Shown one piece after another: positions 19,019-27,535 of a stretch of DNA of 64,000 nt (position 1 is its first letter; every line of letters starts with the position of its first letter). Made by a program: the position numbers and the translations under genes. The DNA lies in assembly GCA_016712375.1 (NCBI GenBank), contig JADJRE010000009.1:62001-126000 (forward strand), given 5' to 3'. Origin of the DNA: Rhodospirillales bacterium. Its GTDB lineage: Bacteria; Pseudomonadota; Alphaproteobacteria; Rhodospirillales; Defluviicoccaceae. The notes beneath the pieces were generated by a model. It made no database searches, was not told the origin of the DNA, and saw nothing but the letters and a program-made list of their open reading frames with translations.

Positions 19019-19381
19019 GTGCAGTGTGCTCCCTAATGGTCGCTTATGGCGGCTGGACCTCTTACGCGTGCTCCAAGAAAGCGTTGCCGGCTGACGCGGT
19101 CAAGGCGAGCAGTTGACCATCTCTTGTACAAAATCCCTTGCTAACGCTCGCCACGATCAGGCACTCGCTTGGTAGATCATCGATCCAAGAGCACCCATCC
19201 GTGTCTCCCGGGCAACAGCGTGTCGCGGAAGAGACGCAATTGCGAGAAATCGGCTGGACGTAATACGCGTTGATAGTTCTACTTTCGAAGAGTGGTGCTT
19301 CGTGCGCGCTCTACAATAGGGATAGGAGTGGGAGATGAGAAAGGTCCTGTTGGCAGTTTCGGTGCTTGCCTTGTCGGCCCC
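18398..19381 (+). repeat. 984-bp inverted duplication, copy B (partner 6485-7467)
   Basis: The block covers most of the ankyrin gene, the 316-bp divergent promoter region and the first 16 codons of the beta-barrel gene. Reading frames are intact in this copy and gene context continues on both sides, so it is likely the source copy. Confidence 0.85.
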
Positions 19382-19904
19382 AGCCGCCTTTGCGCAGGGG
19401 CAACCGCAGCAAGGGCAGCCGCAGCAAGGGCAACCACAGGGAAACATACCGCCTTACACGGCTGAGATCGGACCTCGGCAAGGCGATTGGGAAGCCTTCA
19501 TTGGTGGCGTCGGTTCGTCGAACGGCGAATTCAATGACAACACATTGGGTGTAACGGGCAGCATTGGGTATTACGTGCTGAAGTGGCTGCCGGTCAGCCT
19601 TCGTCAGTCCTACGTTACACAACTCGGCAGTAGAGTAAATGATCAACACCGCTTCGCGACCACGGTGGGCGCGGACTTCCAGGCACCGCTCGGTCGCTGG
19701 CAGCCGTTCGTCGGGGGCGTCCTCGGCTATGAATACGGCGATTCAAATTCGGGTCTGGCCGGTCCGGAGGGTGGCATTAAGGTTTACGTCAACGAAAGCA
19801 CCTTCATCGAAGGCCGCATGCGATACGGCTGGCTGTTCGACAAGACTTTCGACTGGGACAACGCCAGGGCAGTCTACACCATCGGCGCCGGCTTCAACTT
19901 CTGA
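19335..19904 (+). CDS. Outer-membrane beta-barrel protein (porin-like)
   Basis: 189 residues. A signal peptide (MRKVLLAVSVLALSAPAAFA) is followed by a QGQPQ repeat linker encoded by short DNA repeats. About eight alternating-pattern strands follow (DWEAFIGGVGSSNGEF, NTLGVTGSIGYYVLKWLP, FATTVGADFQAPL, WQPFVGGVLGYEYG, STFIEGRMRYGWLF), ending in AVYTIGAGFNF, a terminal-Phe barrel signature recognised by BamA. The ribosome binding site GGGAG lies upstream of the ATG. It is transcribed divergently from the ankyrin gene and just before the OmpA lipoprotein. Confidence 0.8.
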   Translation: MRKVLLAVSVLALSAPAAFAQGQPQQGQPQQGQPQGNIPPYTAEIGPRQGDWEAFIGGVGSSNGEFNDNTLGVTGSIGYYVLKWLPVSLRQSYVTQLGSRVNDQHRFATTVGADFQAPLGRWQPFVGGVLGYEYGDSNSGLAGPEGGIKVYVNESTFIEGRMRYGWLFDKTFDWDNARAVYTIGAGFNF

Positions 19905-19994
19905 GCAATTCGAAGGTTTCTCATGAAACCAGCCGGATCTGCTGAACCGACCTCGGCTGCCGCCGACGTCGGCGTTCGATGGAGGAGAAGAAGG

Positions 19995-20855
19995 ATGAGC
20001 CGAATACTTTCTGTGATGGCGCTCCTACTGGCCATGCTCACGAGCGGCGCGTGCACTGACCATTACCTGAGCGAGGTGGAGAAGACGCAGCCTCGCGGCA
20101 CCGCGTTCGACAATGCACTCGCCCGCAATTATCTCGCGATGGCAAAATCTGAAAGCACATACCCCGATTACAAGGATACGGAGACGTTCGCCCGCCGCTC
20201 GCTGGCGGCGGCGCAGGGAAAACCGACGTTGCCGGACGAACCTAAACTCCGTGCGTCGTTTTTGCCGTCTGATTCGACCAACGAACTGACCCAGGCACGG
20301 CAGCGTCTTGTTGCAGCACTGGACCAAAACAACCGCACCGCTCGTCCGGACGTTGCCGCCCGGGCGCAGGTCCTTTACGACTGCTGGCTTGAACAGCAAG
20401 CAGAGGACATCCAGCCGGATCACATCAAGGCGTGCCGCGACGGCTTCATGACGGCGCTCGCCGAGTTGGAGAAACCGATAGCGGCACCGGCGGCGCCGAA
20501 GGCGGCGGTGGTACCGGACCGCTACCAGGTGTTCTTTGACTGGAACAAGGCGACACTGACGGCAGAGGCGCAAAGGGTGATCGGCAACGCCGCCCAGGCA
20601 TACAAATCGAGCGGCAAGGCAACGATCGTCGCCACCGGCCATACCGACACGTCCGGCTCGGCGGCATACAACATGCGCCTGTCGGTGCGCCGCGCCGATG
20701 CAGTGAAGGCGGAGCTCGTGCGCTTGGGCGTGCCGGCTGCCAACATCACTACCATTGGTCGTGGCCAGGAAGATTTGCTGGTACCGACCAAAGATGGCGT
20801 GCGCGAGCCGCAGAATCGCCGGGTGGAAATCCAGCTGCGTAAGACCGGAAGCTGA
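19995..20855 (+). CDS. OmpA-family lipoprotein (peptidoglycan-associated)
   Basis: 286 residues. The ATG at 19995 follows GGAGAAGAAGG; the frame extends further upstream without support. The lipoprotein-type signal ends LTSGAC. A helical middle region (residues 60-160) precedes an OmpA C-terminal domain: YQVFFDWNKATLTAEAQRVI, GHTDTSGSAAYNMRLSVRRA with the peptidoglycan-binding Asp and Arg, and GRGQEDLLVPTKDGVREPQN, then RRVEI. It is likely an outer-membrane lipoprotein that grips peptidoglycan. It is followed by a strong terminator. Confidence 0.88.
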   Translation: MSRILSVMALLLAMLTSGACTDHYLSEVEKTQPRGTAFDNALARNYLAMAKSESTYPDYKDTETFARRSLAAAQGKPTLPDEPKLRASFLPSDSTNELTQARQRLVAALDQNNRTARPDVAARAQVLYDCWLEQQAEDIQPDHIKACRDGFMTALAELEKPIAAPAAPKAAVVPDRYQVFFDWNKATLTAEAQRVIGNAAQAYKSSGKATIVATGHTDTSGSAAYNMRLSVRRADAVKAELVRLGVPAANITTIGRGQEDLLVPTKDGVREPQNRRVEIQLRKTGS

Positions 20856-20880
20856 TCCTCCGGGCTTCACGGCCCAGGCT

Positions 20881-20911
20881 GGGGGGCGCCGCATCAAGCG
20901 GCGCCCCCTTC
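20881..20911 (+). terminator. Rho-independent terminator after the OmpA lipoprotein
   Basis: GGGGGCGCCGC and GCGGCGCCCCC pair around an ATCAA loop, and TTCTTGTT follows the stem. It lies 26 bp after the stop codon. Confidence 0.85.
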
Positions 20912-21027
20912 TTGTTGGGCTGCTGTCTGGAACGTGGTGGAAAATGCCGTGATGGCGTCACCGGCAAGATTGATGGTTCCGGCTCCTTCTGCAGGCCCGC
21001 GGCGCCGTCGATGATCAAGGAACTCGA

Positions 21028-21620
21028 GGGGGACTGTCAGGAATTTCGTGTGCGGGCGGCCATGATGGCATCGAAGGAGATAGCCCATGGCCCGACGCAA
21101 GGCTCCCCGCATACCTGCCGCGCTCCTCGACCAGTTGCTGGGGGGAGCGGACCCGAAGACGGCGTTCGACGCCGACGGGTTGCTCGACGATTTGAAGAAG
21201 GCGCTCGCCGAGCGGGCGCTGAACGCCGAGATGGACCACCATCTGTCGTCCGATGCGGCCGGCAACAGCCGCAACGGCTACGGTCGTAAGACGGTGACGA
21301 CCGAGACCGGCAAGCTGGAGCTGGGTATCCCCCGGGACCGGCAAGCGACGTTCGATCCGCAGCTCATCGCCAAGTATCAGCGCCGCTTCCCGGGCTTCGA
21401 CGACAAGATCGTGTCGATGTACGCCCGCGGCATGAGCGCCCGCGAGATCGTCGGGCATCTGCGCGATCTCTACGGAATCGACGTCTCGCTCGACCTCGTC
21501 AGCACGTGACGGACGCCGGGAGGAGATCGCCGCCTGGCAGGCGCGGCCGCTGGAGCCGGTCTATCCGCTCGTTCTCTTCGACGCGCTGAGGATCAAGGTC
21601 CGCGACGAAGCTCGGCGCTA
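21028..21620 (+). pseudogene. IS256-family element, left end and transposase N-terminus
   Basis: An IS256-like terminal repeat begins at about 21028 (GGGGACTGTCAGGAATTTCG). The transposase starts at the ATG at 21087 (MARRKAPRIPAALLDQLLGG). It carries AERALNAEMDHHLSSDAAGN, SRNGYGRKTV, the GKLELGIPRDRQATFDPQLI block and [20 protein letters not shown]. It meets a TGA at 21507; homologous residues ([20 protein letters not shown]) continue in a shifted frame and stop near 21620. The second and third DDE residues are missing. Confidence 0.8.
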
Positions 21621-21789
21621 TCCCGTGTCGTCACCTCCGTAACGAACTCGATAGTCGCGCCCTTCAATGTTCCCACGTTTAGCAAGGCTACGATCGGCGG
21701 CGGCTGAGAGGGACGGAAAACGATCGAGGCTGCAACGAGTGCTGCCAAGGCCCACCATCGTCGTCCATCCCTCCTCGCTCCTGTCGAGC

Positions 21790-22410
21790 TCAGCTCTTCG
21801 GCAAGACCTTGGCGGCGACCGTTTCCGAGTAGGTCAGTTCGACCAGATCGCCTATCCTAAGGTTGCGCATCCGGTCTTGCATCTGCGGGTCCTTGACCGC
21901 AACCGTCCGCGACTGTCCGTCGGCGCCACGAAGCGTGGCGGTATGGGCGACGAGGTCGATCGCGGTAACCTCGTTCACCACGACCAGCCGCTGGCCCCAG
22001 GCCCTGCCCTCCGGCTGTCCCGGCGCGGTGCTGCCGCCGGCAGCGGCGGCACCGAGTGCCGCCGACCCGGGAGGTAGGATCCGTAGCGACAGCGCCTGGT
22101 AAACGCTGATCAAGACCGTGTCGCCCTTCTTCAGCCGGTTGAGGTCCACGTCCGCCGGCACTGCAATCGTATTCGACTGGCCCTGGGCATTCTGTAGGGT
22201 GACGGTTCGATCGGGCTTGTTGACGGCCAGCACGACCGCCTCGCCTTCGACGTACTCCTCGGCAAGCAGGCGGGGCTCTGTCGGTGCTGTTCTGGGAGCC
22301 GCCTGCGGCGGCGACTCCGTGGTGCGGCTATCCCCGGCGCATGCCGAGAGCGCGATCAGCATGACACTGCCAATAATCAAGCTTGCGCGATGAAGGGTTC
22401 GTGTTTTCAT
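21790..22410 (-). CDS. Lipoprotein of unknown function
   Basis: 206 residues. The ATG at 22410 follows GGGAGGATGAA. The lipoprotein signal peptide ends LIALSACAG. The mature part has a Pro/Thr linker and two similar beta-rich halves: VVLAVNKPDRTVTLQNAQGQ, then DVDLNRLKKGDTVLISVYQA, and later AIDLVAHTATLRGADGQSRT, then MRNLRIGDLVELTYSETVAA. The paired motif suggests an internal duplication of an OB-like or DUF5666-like fold. It stands alone. The role is unknown. Confidence 0.65.
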   Translation of the reverse strand: MKTRTLHRASLIIGSVMLIALSACAGDSRTTESPPQAAPRTAPTEPRLLAEEYVEGEAVVLAVNKPDRTVTLQNAQGQSNTIAVPADVDLNRLKKGDTVLISVYQALSLRILPPGSAALGAAAAGGSTAPGQPEGRAWGQRLVVVNEVTAIDLVAHTATLRGADGQSRTVAVKDPQMQDRMRNLRIGDLVELTYSETVAAKVLPKS

Positions 22411-22860
22411 TTCATCCTCCCAATCCCTGATGGATGGTCACTTACAGCTCGCCTCACGTCCCAAGCCGTCTCTTCGCCGGTGAAAAAACCGCCCACCGCC
22501 GCCGAAGCGGACGGACGAGTCTCCAGCATACTTCTCTGAGCCTAATCCCGCTAACAGGCTGTTGTCCGTGGTCGGCCGGGACCGTTACCCCAGCATGCGC
22601 CGGCAAAGCGTCATGGTGCGGGCGCCCGAGACGTTCCTGGACACCGTTCTGTGGCCGAAATTCCAGGAGATCAACACGGCGTTGCACGACTATCTGGCTC
22701 GGGTCACCGAGACCGTCATCCGAGACGGTCTACAAGGACACCGAAGATGTAGACAAAGTGCCGGAGCCGGCGAAGATCGGGCGGTGATCACATAATTGAG
22801 CGGCATGAACGAGCGCGTTTAGTAGCATCTGGAGCGAGTAAGTTGCTGATCTGACCGGGA
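22411..22860. other. Region with a short unassigned coding-like stretch
   Basis: A plus-strand frame from about 22562 to 22795 contains APETFLDTVLWPKFQEINTA and LHDYLARVTETVI, which has protein-like composition but no family I recognise. No start with a ribosome binding site was found. It is probably another 3' fragment. Confidence 0.3.
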
Positions 22861-23084
22861 ACCATGGCGCGGACATGGCCGACGGCCACCGGTGGACGTT
22901 CAAATTCAGGCTGCGCGCCCCTGCCTTTGGCTTGGCTGGCGGGGCTCGAAGACCGCGATCGCGCGGCTGAAGGAAGTCCTTTCCGAAATCAAGGCGGTCA
23001 ACAGGAGACCCCGGTCGGCGCCGGGGAATAGGTCATCGTGCTGATGGCGCGGCTCTGGCCCGCATTTCAGGATATTGACACCTG
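22860..23084 (+). pseudogene. C-terminal relic of an unidentified protein, frameshifted
   Basis: Pieces in different frames read TFKFRLRAPAF, then WRGSKTAIARLKEVLSEIKA, NRRPRS and LMARLWPAFQDIDT. The order recalls the C-terminus of a family seen near DUF6880/SWIM proteins (xxAIxRxxEAVxEIKxVxRxDP, then LxxxxPALExVDxSSG). The identification is tentative. It ends where the IstA relic begins. Confidence 0.3.
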
Positions 23085-23660
23085 ATCCGGCGCCTTGGGC
23101 AGCGCCATCAGCACCGCGGTCGCCACGATCTCCATCGGGACGGCCTCCATCAGCCGCAGGACCTGGATGAACTCGCGCCTGCCGCGGTTGCCCATACGCG
23201 CCTCGATGAGATGGCGCAGGTGCTGGAACGCCTCCGGCAGATCCCAGTCTTTCAGCGCCGCCACCGGGTCGCGAGCATTCGGCTTCGTCTCGATCAGCGC
23301 GAGGTAGTGCAGCGGCTCGAACACGAAAGCCCCGGTGCCGTGGGCGCGGCGATGTCGGCGATCTGCTCGCCTGCGCATAGGATCACCACTTCATCGACGA
23401 AGCCCCACCACAACATCCCGGAAGCCTTATGCCATCGGTACCGAGTAGTCGTTGCCGCGGTAGCGGACCAGGGCGGTCGATGAGACACCGGCCGTCCGCT
23501 TCTCGCACGGCTCCAATGGCACCGCGGGCAAATCCCGGAAGGCTTCAAGGTCGGCGACGAGACGCTCTCGATGGTCTCGCTGTGGCGACCGGCGGGTTCG
23601 CCCTGTCGGTGCCGGCAGCGCTCTTCCAGCATGGCATTCAGATCGTCGAAGCTTGCCGCC
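23085..23660 (-). pseudogene. istA: IS21-family transposase IstA, C-terminal relic
   Basis: Three minus-strand frames together spell the IstA C-terminus: RLVADLEAFRDLPAVPLEPC, then VRYRGNDYSVPMA, GFVDEVVILCAGEQIA, FEPLHYLALIETKPNARD and WDLPEAFQHLRHLIEARMGN, then REFIQVLRLMEAVPMEIVA. At least two shifts are needed. The N-terminal HTH and catalytic core and the partner IstB were not found nearby. Confidence 0.75.
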
Positions 23661-24125
23661 TGTACCGCGCGATTGGGTCCTGGATCTGGTGCCGCTCGCG
23701 TCGGTAGCCGGCCGGTTCTGGCTAAGGAGCATCTACCTGACCAGGCTGGGGAAGCACGCGGACAACTGGCAACGCTGTTTCGCAGCCGATCGCTGGATCA
23801 CCGACAGCAACCGCGACTGCCGGCGTTCCTACTGGCCGGGATGCGGCCCGGAGCATACGGCAATCGGTATCCGGGACCGGACGGCCAGGGACGCCGGCTG
23901 GTGTCTCGTCGCCGATCCTGCACCCGGCCAGGGGGCGAGCGCGCTCGCCGTTGATTCGGTCCGGGGCTTTGTCATTCGCGTCCGAACCATGTCGAAAAAC
24001 ATCGGTCGGCGAGCGTCCGCTACCGTCCGAAATACGGCGACGGTCCGGACATGCGCGCAACCGATGAAATCTCCACCCGGCCGATGACAGACCGTGACGG
24101 CGAAAACCCAGGCGTTTGCCAAGCA
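23661..24125. other. Unassigned stretch between relics
   Basis: About 465 bp. Open frames on both strands are present, but none shows a credible start or a family motif. It may include more decayed sequence. Confidence 0.4.
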
Positions 24126-24310
24126 CTAGACTTCCTCGGGATTGCCCACATTGATCGGCCCGGTGACCTGGTCGGGCGTGCTCATCAAGCGCATCAGCGC
24201 CGTCACCATGTCGCTGATGTAGCAGAAGGAGCGGGTCTGCGAGCCATCGCCGTAGACGATGAGCGGCCCGCCGCGCAAAGCCTGGACGATGAATTTGGAG
24301 ACCAGGCGTC
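24126..24310 (-). pseudogene. NAD-dependent sugar epimerase/decarboxylase, C-terminal fragment
   Basis: The minus frame reads RLVSKFIVQALRGGPLIVYG, then DGSQTRSFCYISDMVTALMR and VTGPINVGNPEEV followed by a stop. This is the substrate-binding segment of extended SDR enzymes of the UDP-glucuronate decarboxylase / dTDP-glucose dehydratase type. It is fused directly to the end of the aminotransferase, so about 200 N-terminal residues are gone. Confidence 0.7.
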
Positions 24311-25703
24311 TAGATGCCGACCGTGCGGCGCGCGAGGTCGAAGAGCAGTTCCTGCGGGCGCGACGTGGTCTCGCACTGTGTGAGGACCTGGTCGAGGGCG
24401 TTGAGGTAGAAGTCGACCTCAACGTCGCCGATGATCATCGGCGGGATGAACTTGATCACGTTATTGAAGCCGGAGACCATCGAGAGGATGCCGTGGTCCT
24501 TGAAGAGGGGGATGACCACCATCTGGGCCATGAGGCCGCGGCTGACTTTCTCGATGAGGCCCCATTTGATCTTGTCGAGGAAGCCCTTCGGCTTGCCGAG
24601 CTCGATCGCGAACATCAGGCCCTGTCCGCGGACCTCCAACAGCAGCGGGTGGCGGGCCTTCAGCGCTTCCAGGCCGTCGCGGATCTTCGCGCCCATCGCC
24701 TTCGTGTTGTCGACCAGCGACTCGCGCTCGATCACCTCCATCGTCGCCAGGCCCGCCGCCATCGCCAGCGTGTTGTAGCCGTAGGTCGAGTGGTGCACGT
24801 AGCAGCGCTCGAGGCTGGAATACACCGACGCGAAGACGGCCTCGCGCATCAGGACGGCGCCGACCGGCACCAGGCCCCCGCTCAGGGCCTTCGCGACCAG
24901 GAGCAGGTCCGGCTCCGCGCCGAACTGCTCCAGGGCAAAGAAGGTCCCGGTGCGGCCCAGGCCGGTCTGGATCTCGTCGAGGATGAAGAGGGCTCCGTTC
25001 TCGCGGCACAGGCGCCCGGCGTTCGCGAGGAAGTCGCGGCCGGCGACGCGGACCTCGCGGCCCTGGATGGGCTCGGAGATGAACGCGGCCACGTCGCCTT
25101 CTTCAGCTCGGCCTTGAGCTGGTCGAGGTCGTTGAATTTGATCTGGCTCGTGTGGGGAAGGGGCGCGCCGAAGCCTTCCTTGAATTCCGCGTCGCCGCAG
25201 ATGGAGAGCGCGCCCAGGGTCAGGCCGTGGAAGCTCTGGCGGCAGTAGACGATGCGGTTGCGGCCGGTGGCGCAGCGTGCGAACTTGAGCGCCGAGTCCA
25301 CGGCTTCGCCGCCGGAGCTGGTGAAATAGACCTTGGTCAGGTGCTTCGGCGCCTTGGCGAGCAGCCGTGCCGCCAGCATCCCGGCGAGCACGTTGCAGTT
25401 GAGCTGGATCATGTTCGGGAGGCCCCGGTCCATGATCGAGGTCAGGAAGTTCGTGATCTGCGGGTGGTTGTAGCCCAGGCTGGTCGCGCCCTCGCCCGAG
25501 TGGAAGTCGAGGAAGCGCTTGCCGTCGCGCCCCTGCAGGTAACAGCCGTGGGCCTCGACGAAGATCTCGTCGAAGCCCATGAGGCGCAGGACGCGCATGA
25601 TCTTCGGGTTGACGTGGGCCGCAAAGAGGTCGTGGCAGCTGCCCTGGCGCCGCTGCACTTCGTCGAGCAGCTCGCTCAGGGAGTCGGCGGGGGCGTCTAG
25701 CAT
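24310..25703 (-). pseudogene. Class III (acetylornithine-type) aminotransferase with a frameshift
   Basis: The ATG at 25703 begins immediately after the SDR stop. The first frame holds YLQGRDGKRFLDFHSGEGAT, GYNHPQITNF, TKVYFTSSGGEAVDSALKFA and YCRQSFHGLTLGALSICGD. A missing base near 25090 shifts the frame, which continues [20 protein letters not shown], then [20 protein letters not shown] and [20 protein letters not shown] with the PLP-binding Lys. With correction it is about 465 residues, normal for the family. The substrate is unknown. It is paired with the upstream SDR. Confidence 0.8.
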
Positions 25704-26540
25704 TCAGCGTCCTTTCTTCTGTTTCTGGGCCGAGCGGATCATCCCGTCGAACATCCAGTCGAGCGTGTCCGGCGCAATGCCGTTGGCGAAGCGCAGGAAT
25801 TTGCTGTCGAAGCCGGGCACGACGAGAGATTTCCGCTTTTCGATGCCGCGCAGGAGGGCGCGCGCGACTACGTCGGGCTCGAGGACCTTGCCCTTGGCCG
25901 CGAGGTACGCGGTCTCATAGGGACGATGCGGCGTCTCGCCAGCGAGCATCGGGGTGCGGGTGTCGGGAGGGCAGATGACGGTGACGCCGATGTTGTGGCG
26001 GACGAGTTCCGAGCGCAGCACTTCGGAGTAGCCGACGACGGCGAACTTGGACGCGGAGTAGGCGGCGTAGCCGAAGACGCCCTTTAGGCCGGTGACGCTC
26101 GAGAGGTTGGCGATCCAGCCGTCGCGCCGAGCGATCATCGCGGGCAGGGCGGCGCGGACCATATGGACCACGCCCATGAAGTTGGTGTCCATCTGCGCGC
26201 GGAAGGCGTCGAGGTGCGTGTCCTCGACGTAGCCCGGCAGCGTTATGCCGGCGGAATTGATGAGGAGGTCGATGCCGCCGAAGCGCTGCTCGCACTGCTT
26301 GACCGCGTCGGCCGCCTGGGCGGGATCGGAGACGTCGGCGACCGCGACGTCGACTTTCTGGCCGGTTTCCGTCGCGAGGGCGCGGAGGGCGGTCGCGGCC
26401 TGATCCAGCCGCTCTTTATGGCGGGCCACCAGGAAGATGCTGGCGCCCTGGCGCGCGAGCTGCTCGGCGATGGCGGCGCCGATGCCGCTCGAGCCGCCCG
26501 TGATCAACGCGCGTCTGGAATGAAAACAACCCTTCCGCAT
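25704..26540 (-). CDS. Short-chain dehydrogenase/reductase (3-ketodihydrosphingosine reductase-like)
   Basis: 278 residues, intact. It has the cofactor motif TGGSSGIGAAIAEQL (residues 15-29), NSAGIT, the catalytic Ser in ANLSSVTGLKG and the Tyr-x3-Lys pair in YAAYSASKFAV. The C-terminal hydrophobic tail and the overall pattern resemble KDSR-type and membrane-associated SDRs acting on long-chain ketones. The ribosome binding site is unclear. The stop adjoins the start of the class III aminotransferase, giving an SDR-aminotransferase operon. An amino-lipid pathway is a possible but unproven setting. Confidence 0.8.
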   Translation of the reverse strand: MRKGCFHSRRALITGGSSGIGAAIAEQLARQGASIFLVARHKERLDQAATALRALATETGQKVDVAVADVSDPAQAADAVKQCEQRFGGIDLLINSAGITLPGYVEDTHLDAFRAQMDTNFMGVVHMVRAALPAMIARRDGWIANLSSVTGLKGVFGYAAYSASKFAVVGYSEVLRSELVRHNIGVTVICPPDTRTPMLAGETPHRPYETAYLAAKGKVLEPDVVARALLRGIEKRKSLVVPGFDSKFLRFANGIAPDTLDWMFDGMIRSAQKQKKGR

Positions 26541-26607
26541 GCCGGCCCCCAGACCTCCTGTGCCTGAAGTTTACATCCTCGACGCGAACTCCGCGGTTTA
26601 AACGAAA

Positions 26608-26637
26608 ACGGCCCCGGAGGAAAACCTCCAGGGCCGT
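26608..26637 (-). terminator. Rho-independent terminator
   Basis: ACGGCCCTGGAGG and CCTCCGGGGCCGT (minus strand) pair around TTTT, followed by TTTCGTTT. It follows the remnant of a minus-strand gene whose last codons (VDGIGGCDVEVLVASIDAAE, then KATN and a stop near 26658) abut the repeat at 26735. Confidence 0.75.
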
Positions 26638-26655
26638 TGTGGGTCGCTGGTTGGA

Positions 26656-26734
26656 ACTAGTTCGTCGCCTTCTCGGCCGCGTCGATCGACGCGACCAGGA
26701 CTTCCACGTCGCAGCCTCCGATGCCGTCGACCGA
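26656..26734 (-). pseudogene. Last codons of an unidentified gene cut by the repeat
   Basis: A frame reading VDGIGGCDVEVLVASIDAAE then KATN ends in TAG just before the terminator at 26608-26637. Its upstream part has been replaced by the 320-bp repeat. It is too short to identify. Confidence 0.4.
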
Positions 26735-27054
26735 TGTCAATCGGCCCTTTAATTGCGGTATCTGTCAAGCCGGAGCCGTTGCTCTTTCTTAGATCATCGT
26801 CCTGACCCATCCTTTGGTTCGGCCGGGCCATCCTTCCGTCCCGGCCTGCGGGAATGCTGGGCCGGCGCGCGCAGGGGCAGTCAAGGATGGCGCTTGTGCG
26901 CCACCAACGGCTTGTCCTTGACGGCCGCGAGCACGTCGGCACGCTTATCCCTGCCAGGGTCAGGTCCTTTCCGAGGTCGATCGCCTCATGTTTGTGTCCG
27001 GGGTGAGCGCCTCACTGTACGGAACGACGTCCTGATGCCGTCAGCCGATTGACA
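26735..27054. repeat. 320-bp MITE-like repeat, copy 2
   Basis: It has perfect 10-bp terminal inverted repeats (TGTCAATCGG at 26735-26744 and CCGATTGACA at 27045-27054). The inner sequence is nearly identical to 758-1075 in reverse. It sits exactly at a junction: on the left a truncated gene end, on the right a displaced piece of the DUF3300 gene. Confidence 0.65.
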
Positions 27055-27325
27055 CGCGGCGTTGCCGCGGGCGGCAGCGCCGCGGTTGCGATCGGCGGCG
27101 ATGCCGCGACCGCCGCCGGCATTGAGGCGTTGCGGCGCCTGGGCAACCATGCGCCACCACCGCCCCTGCCCGCGGCGACCGGCGCCGCCCGCTGCGCGCC
27201 GCCGACTTGTGTCGCCTGGGGTGCGCCGCCGGCCCTACGCGCCGCGATTGGCCTCGGCGCGAACCTCCCGTCGATAGTGGCACCGGCTGCGGGATGCCCC
27301 TGACCGGCGCTTGGTTTCGCGTAGC
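27053..27325 (-). pseudogene. Displaced inverted copy of the DUF3300 gene 3' part
   Basis: The minus-strand frames contain SYAKPSAGQGHPAAGATI, FAPRPIAARRA and GGAWLPRRRNASMPAAVAAS, matching in order the region 15010-15290 of the DUF3300 gene (YAKPSAGQGIAAGS, then its Arg/Gln/Gly-rich tail). There are several indels. Only the low-complexity tail is present, so this is a rearrangement relic. It is immediately followed by the integrated element. Confidence 0.7.
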
Positions 27326-27535
27326 TACTGCTCCTTGAAGCCCTCAACCGATCCCCGACTATGGGCCCCCTGAATAGCCAATCGGATCTGCTGTGGCAAT
27401 ATTGAAACAGAAGAACGTTTTGATAGGGGAATGTGATCGAATTCACAGAGCCGGGGCCGCAAATCTCGGCAAGAGCATCATCCGAGCGGGCGGTTTTTTC
27501 CAGTCTCGAGTTGCAGACACGTCGCGGCCAGAGTC
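27326..27535. other. Left margin of the integrated element, no gene
   Basis: This lower-GC stretch (around 27380-27450) is where the element probably begins. I looked for a second copy of the tRNA 3' end seen at 40580-40618 and did not find one here. Confidence 0.4.

Noticed and set aside
550..21620. One IS256 element split into the pieces at 550 and 21087
   Set aside because: The pieces carry the C-terminal and N-terminal ends respectively, but many unrelated genes lie between and the junctions do not match each other; two independent remnants are simpler.
23085..23300. Plus-strand continuation of the relic at 22860-23084
   Set aside because: The plus frame looks superficially like a continuation, but the minus strand carries strong IstA motifs, so the plus reading is a shadow.
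24259..25248. 329-codon plus-strand frame opposite the aminotransferase
   Set aside because: The opposite strand encodes clear class III aminotransferase motifs; the plus frame shows only the charged bias typical of antisense GC-rich DNA.
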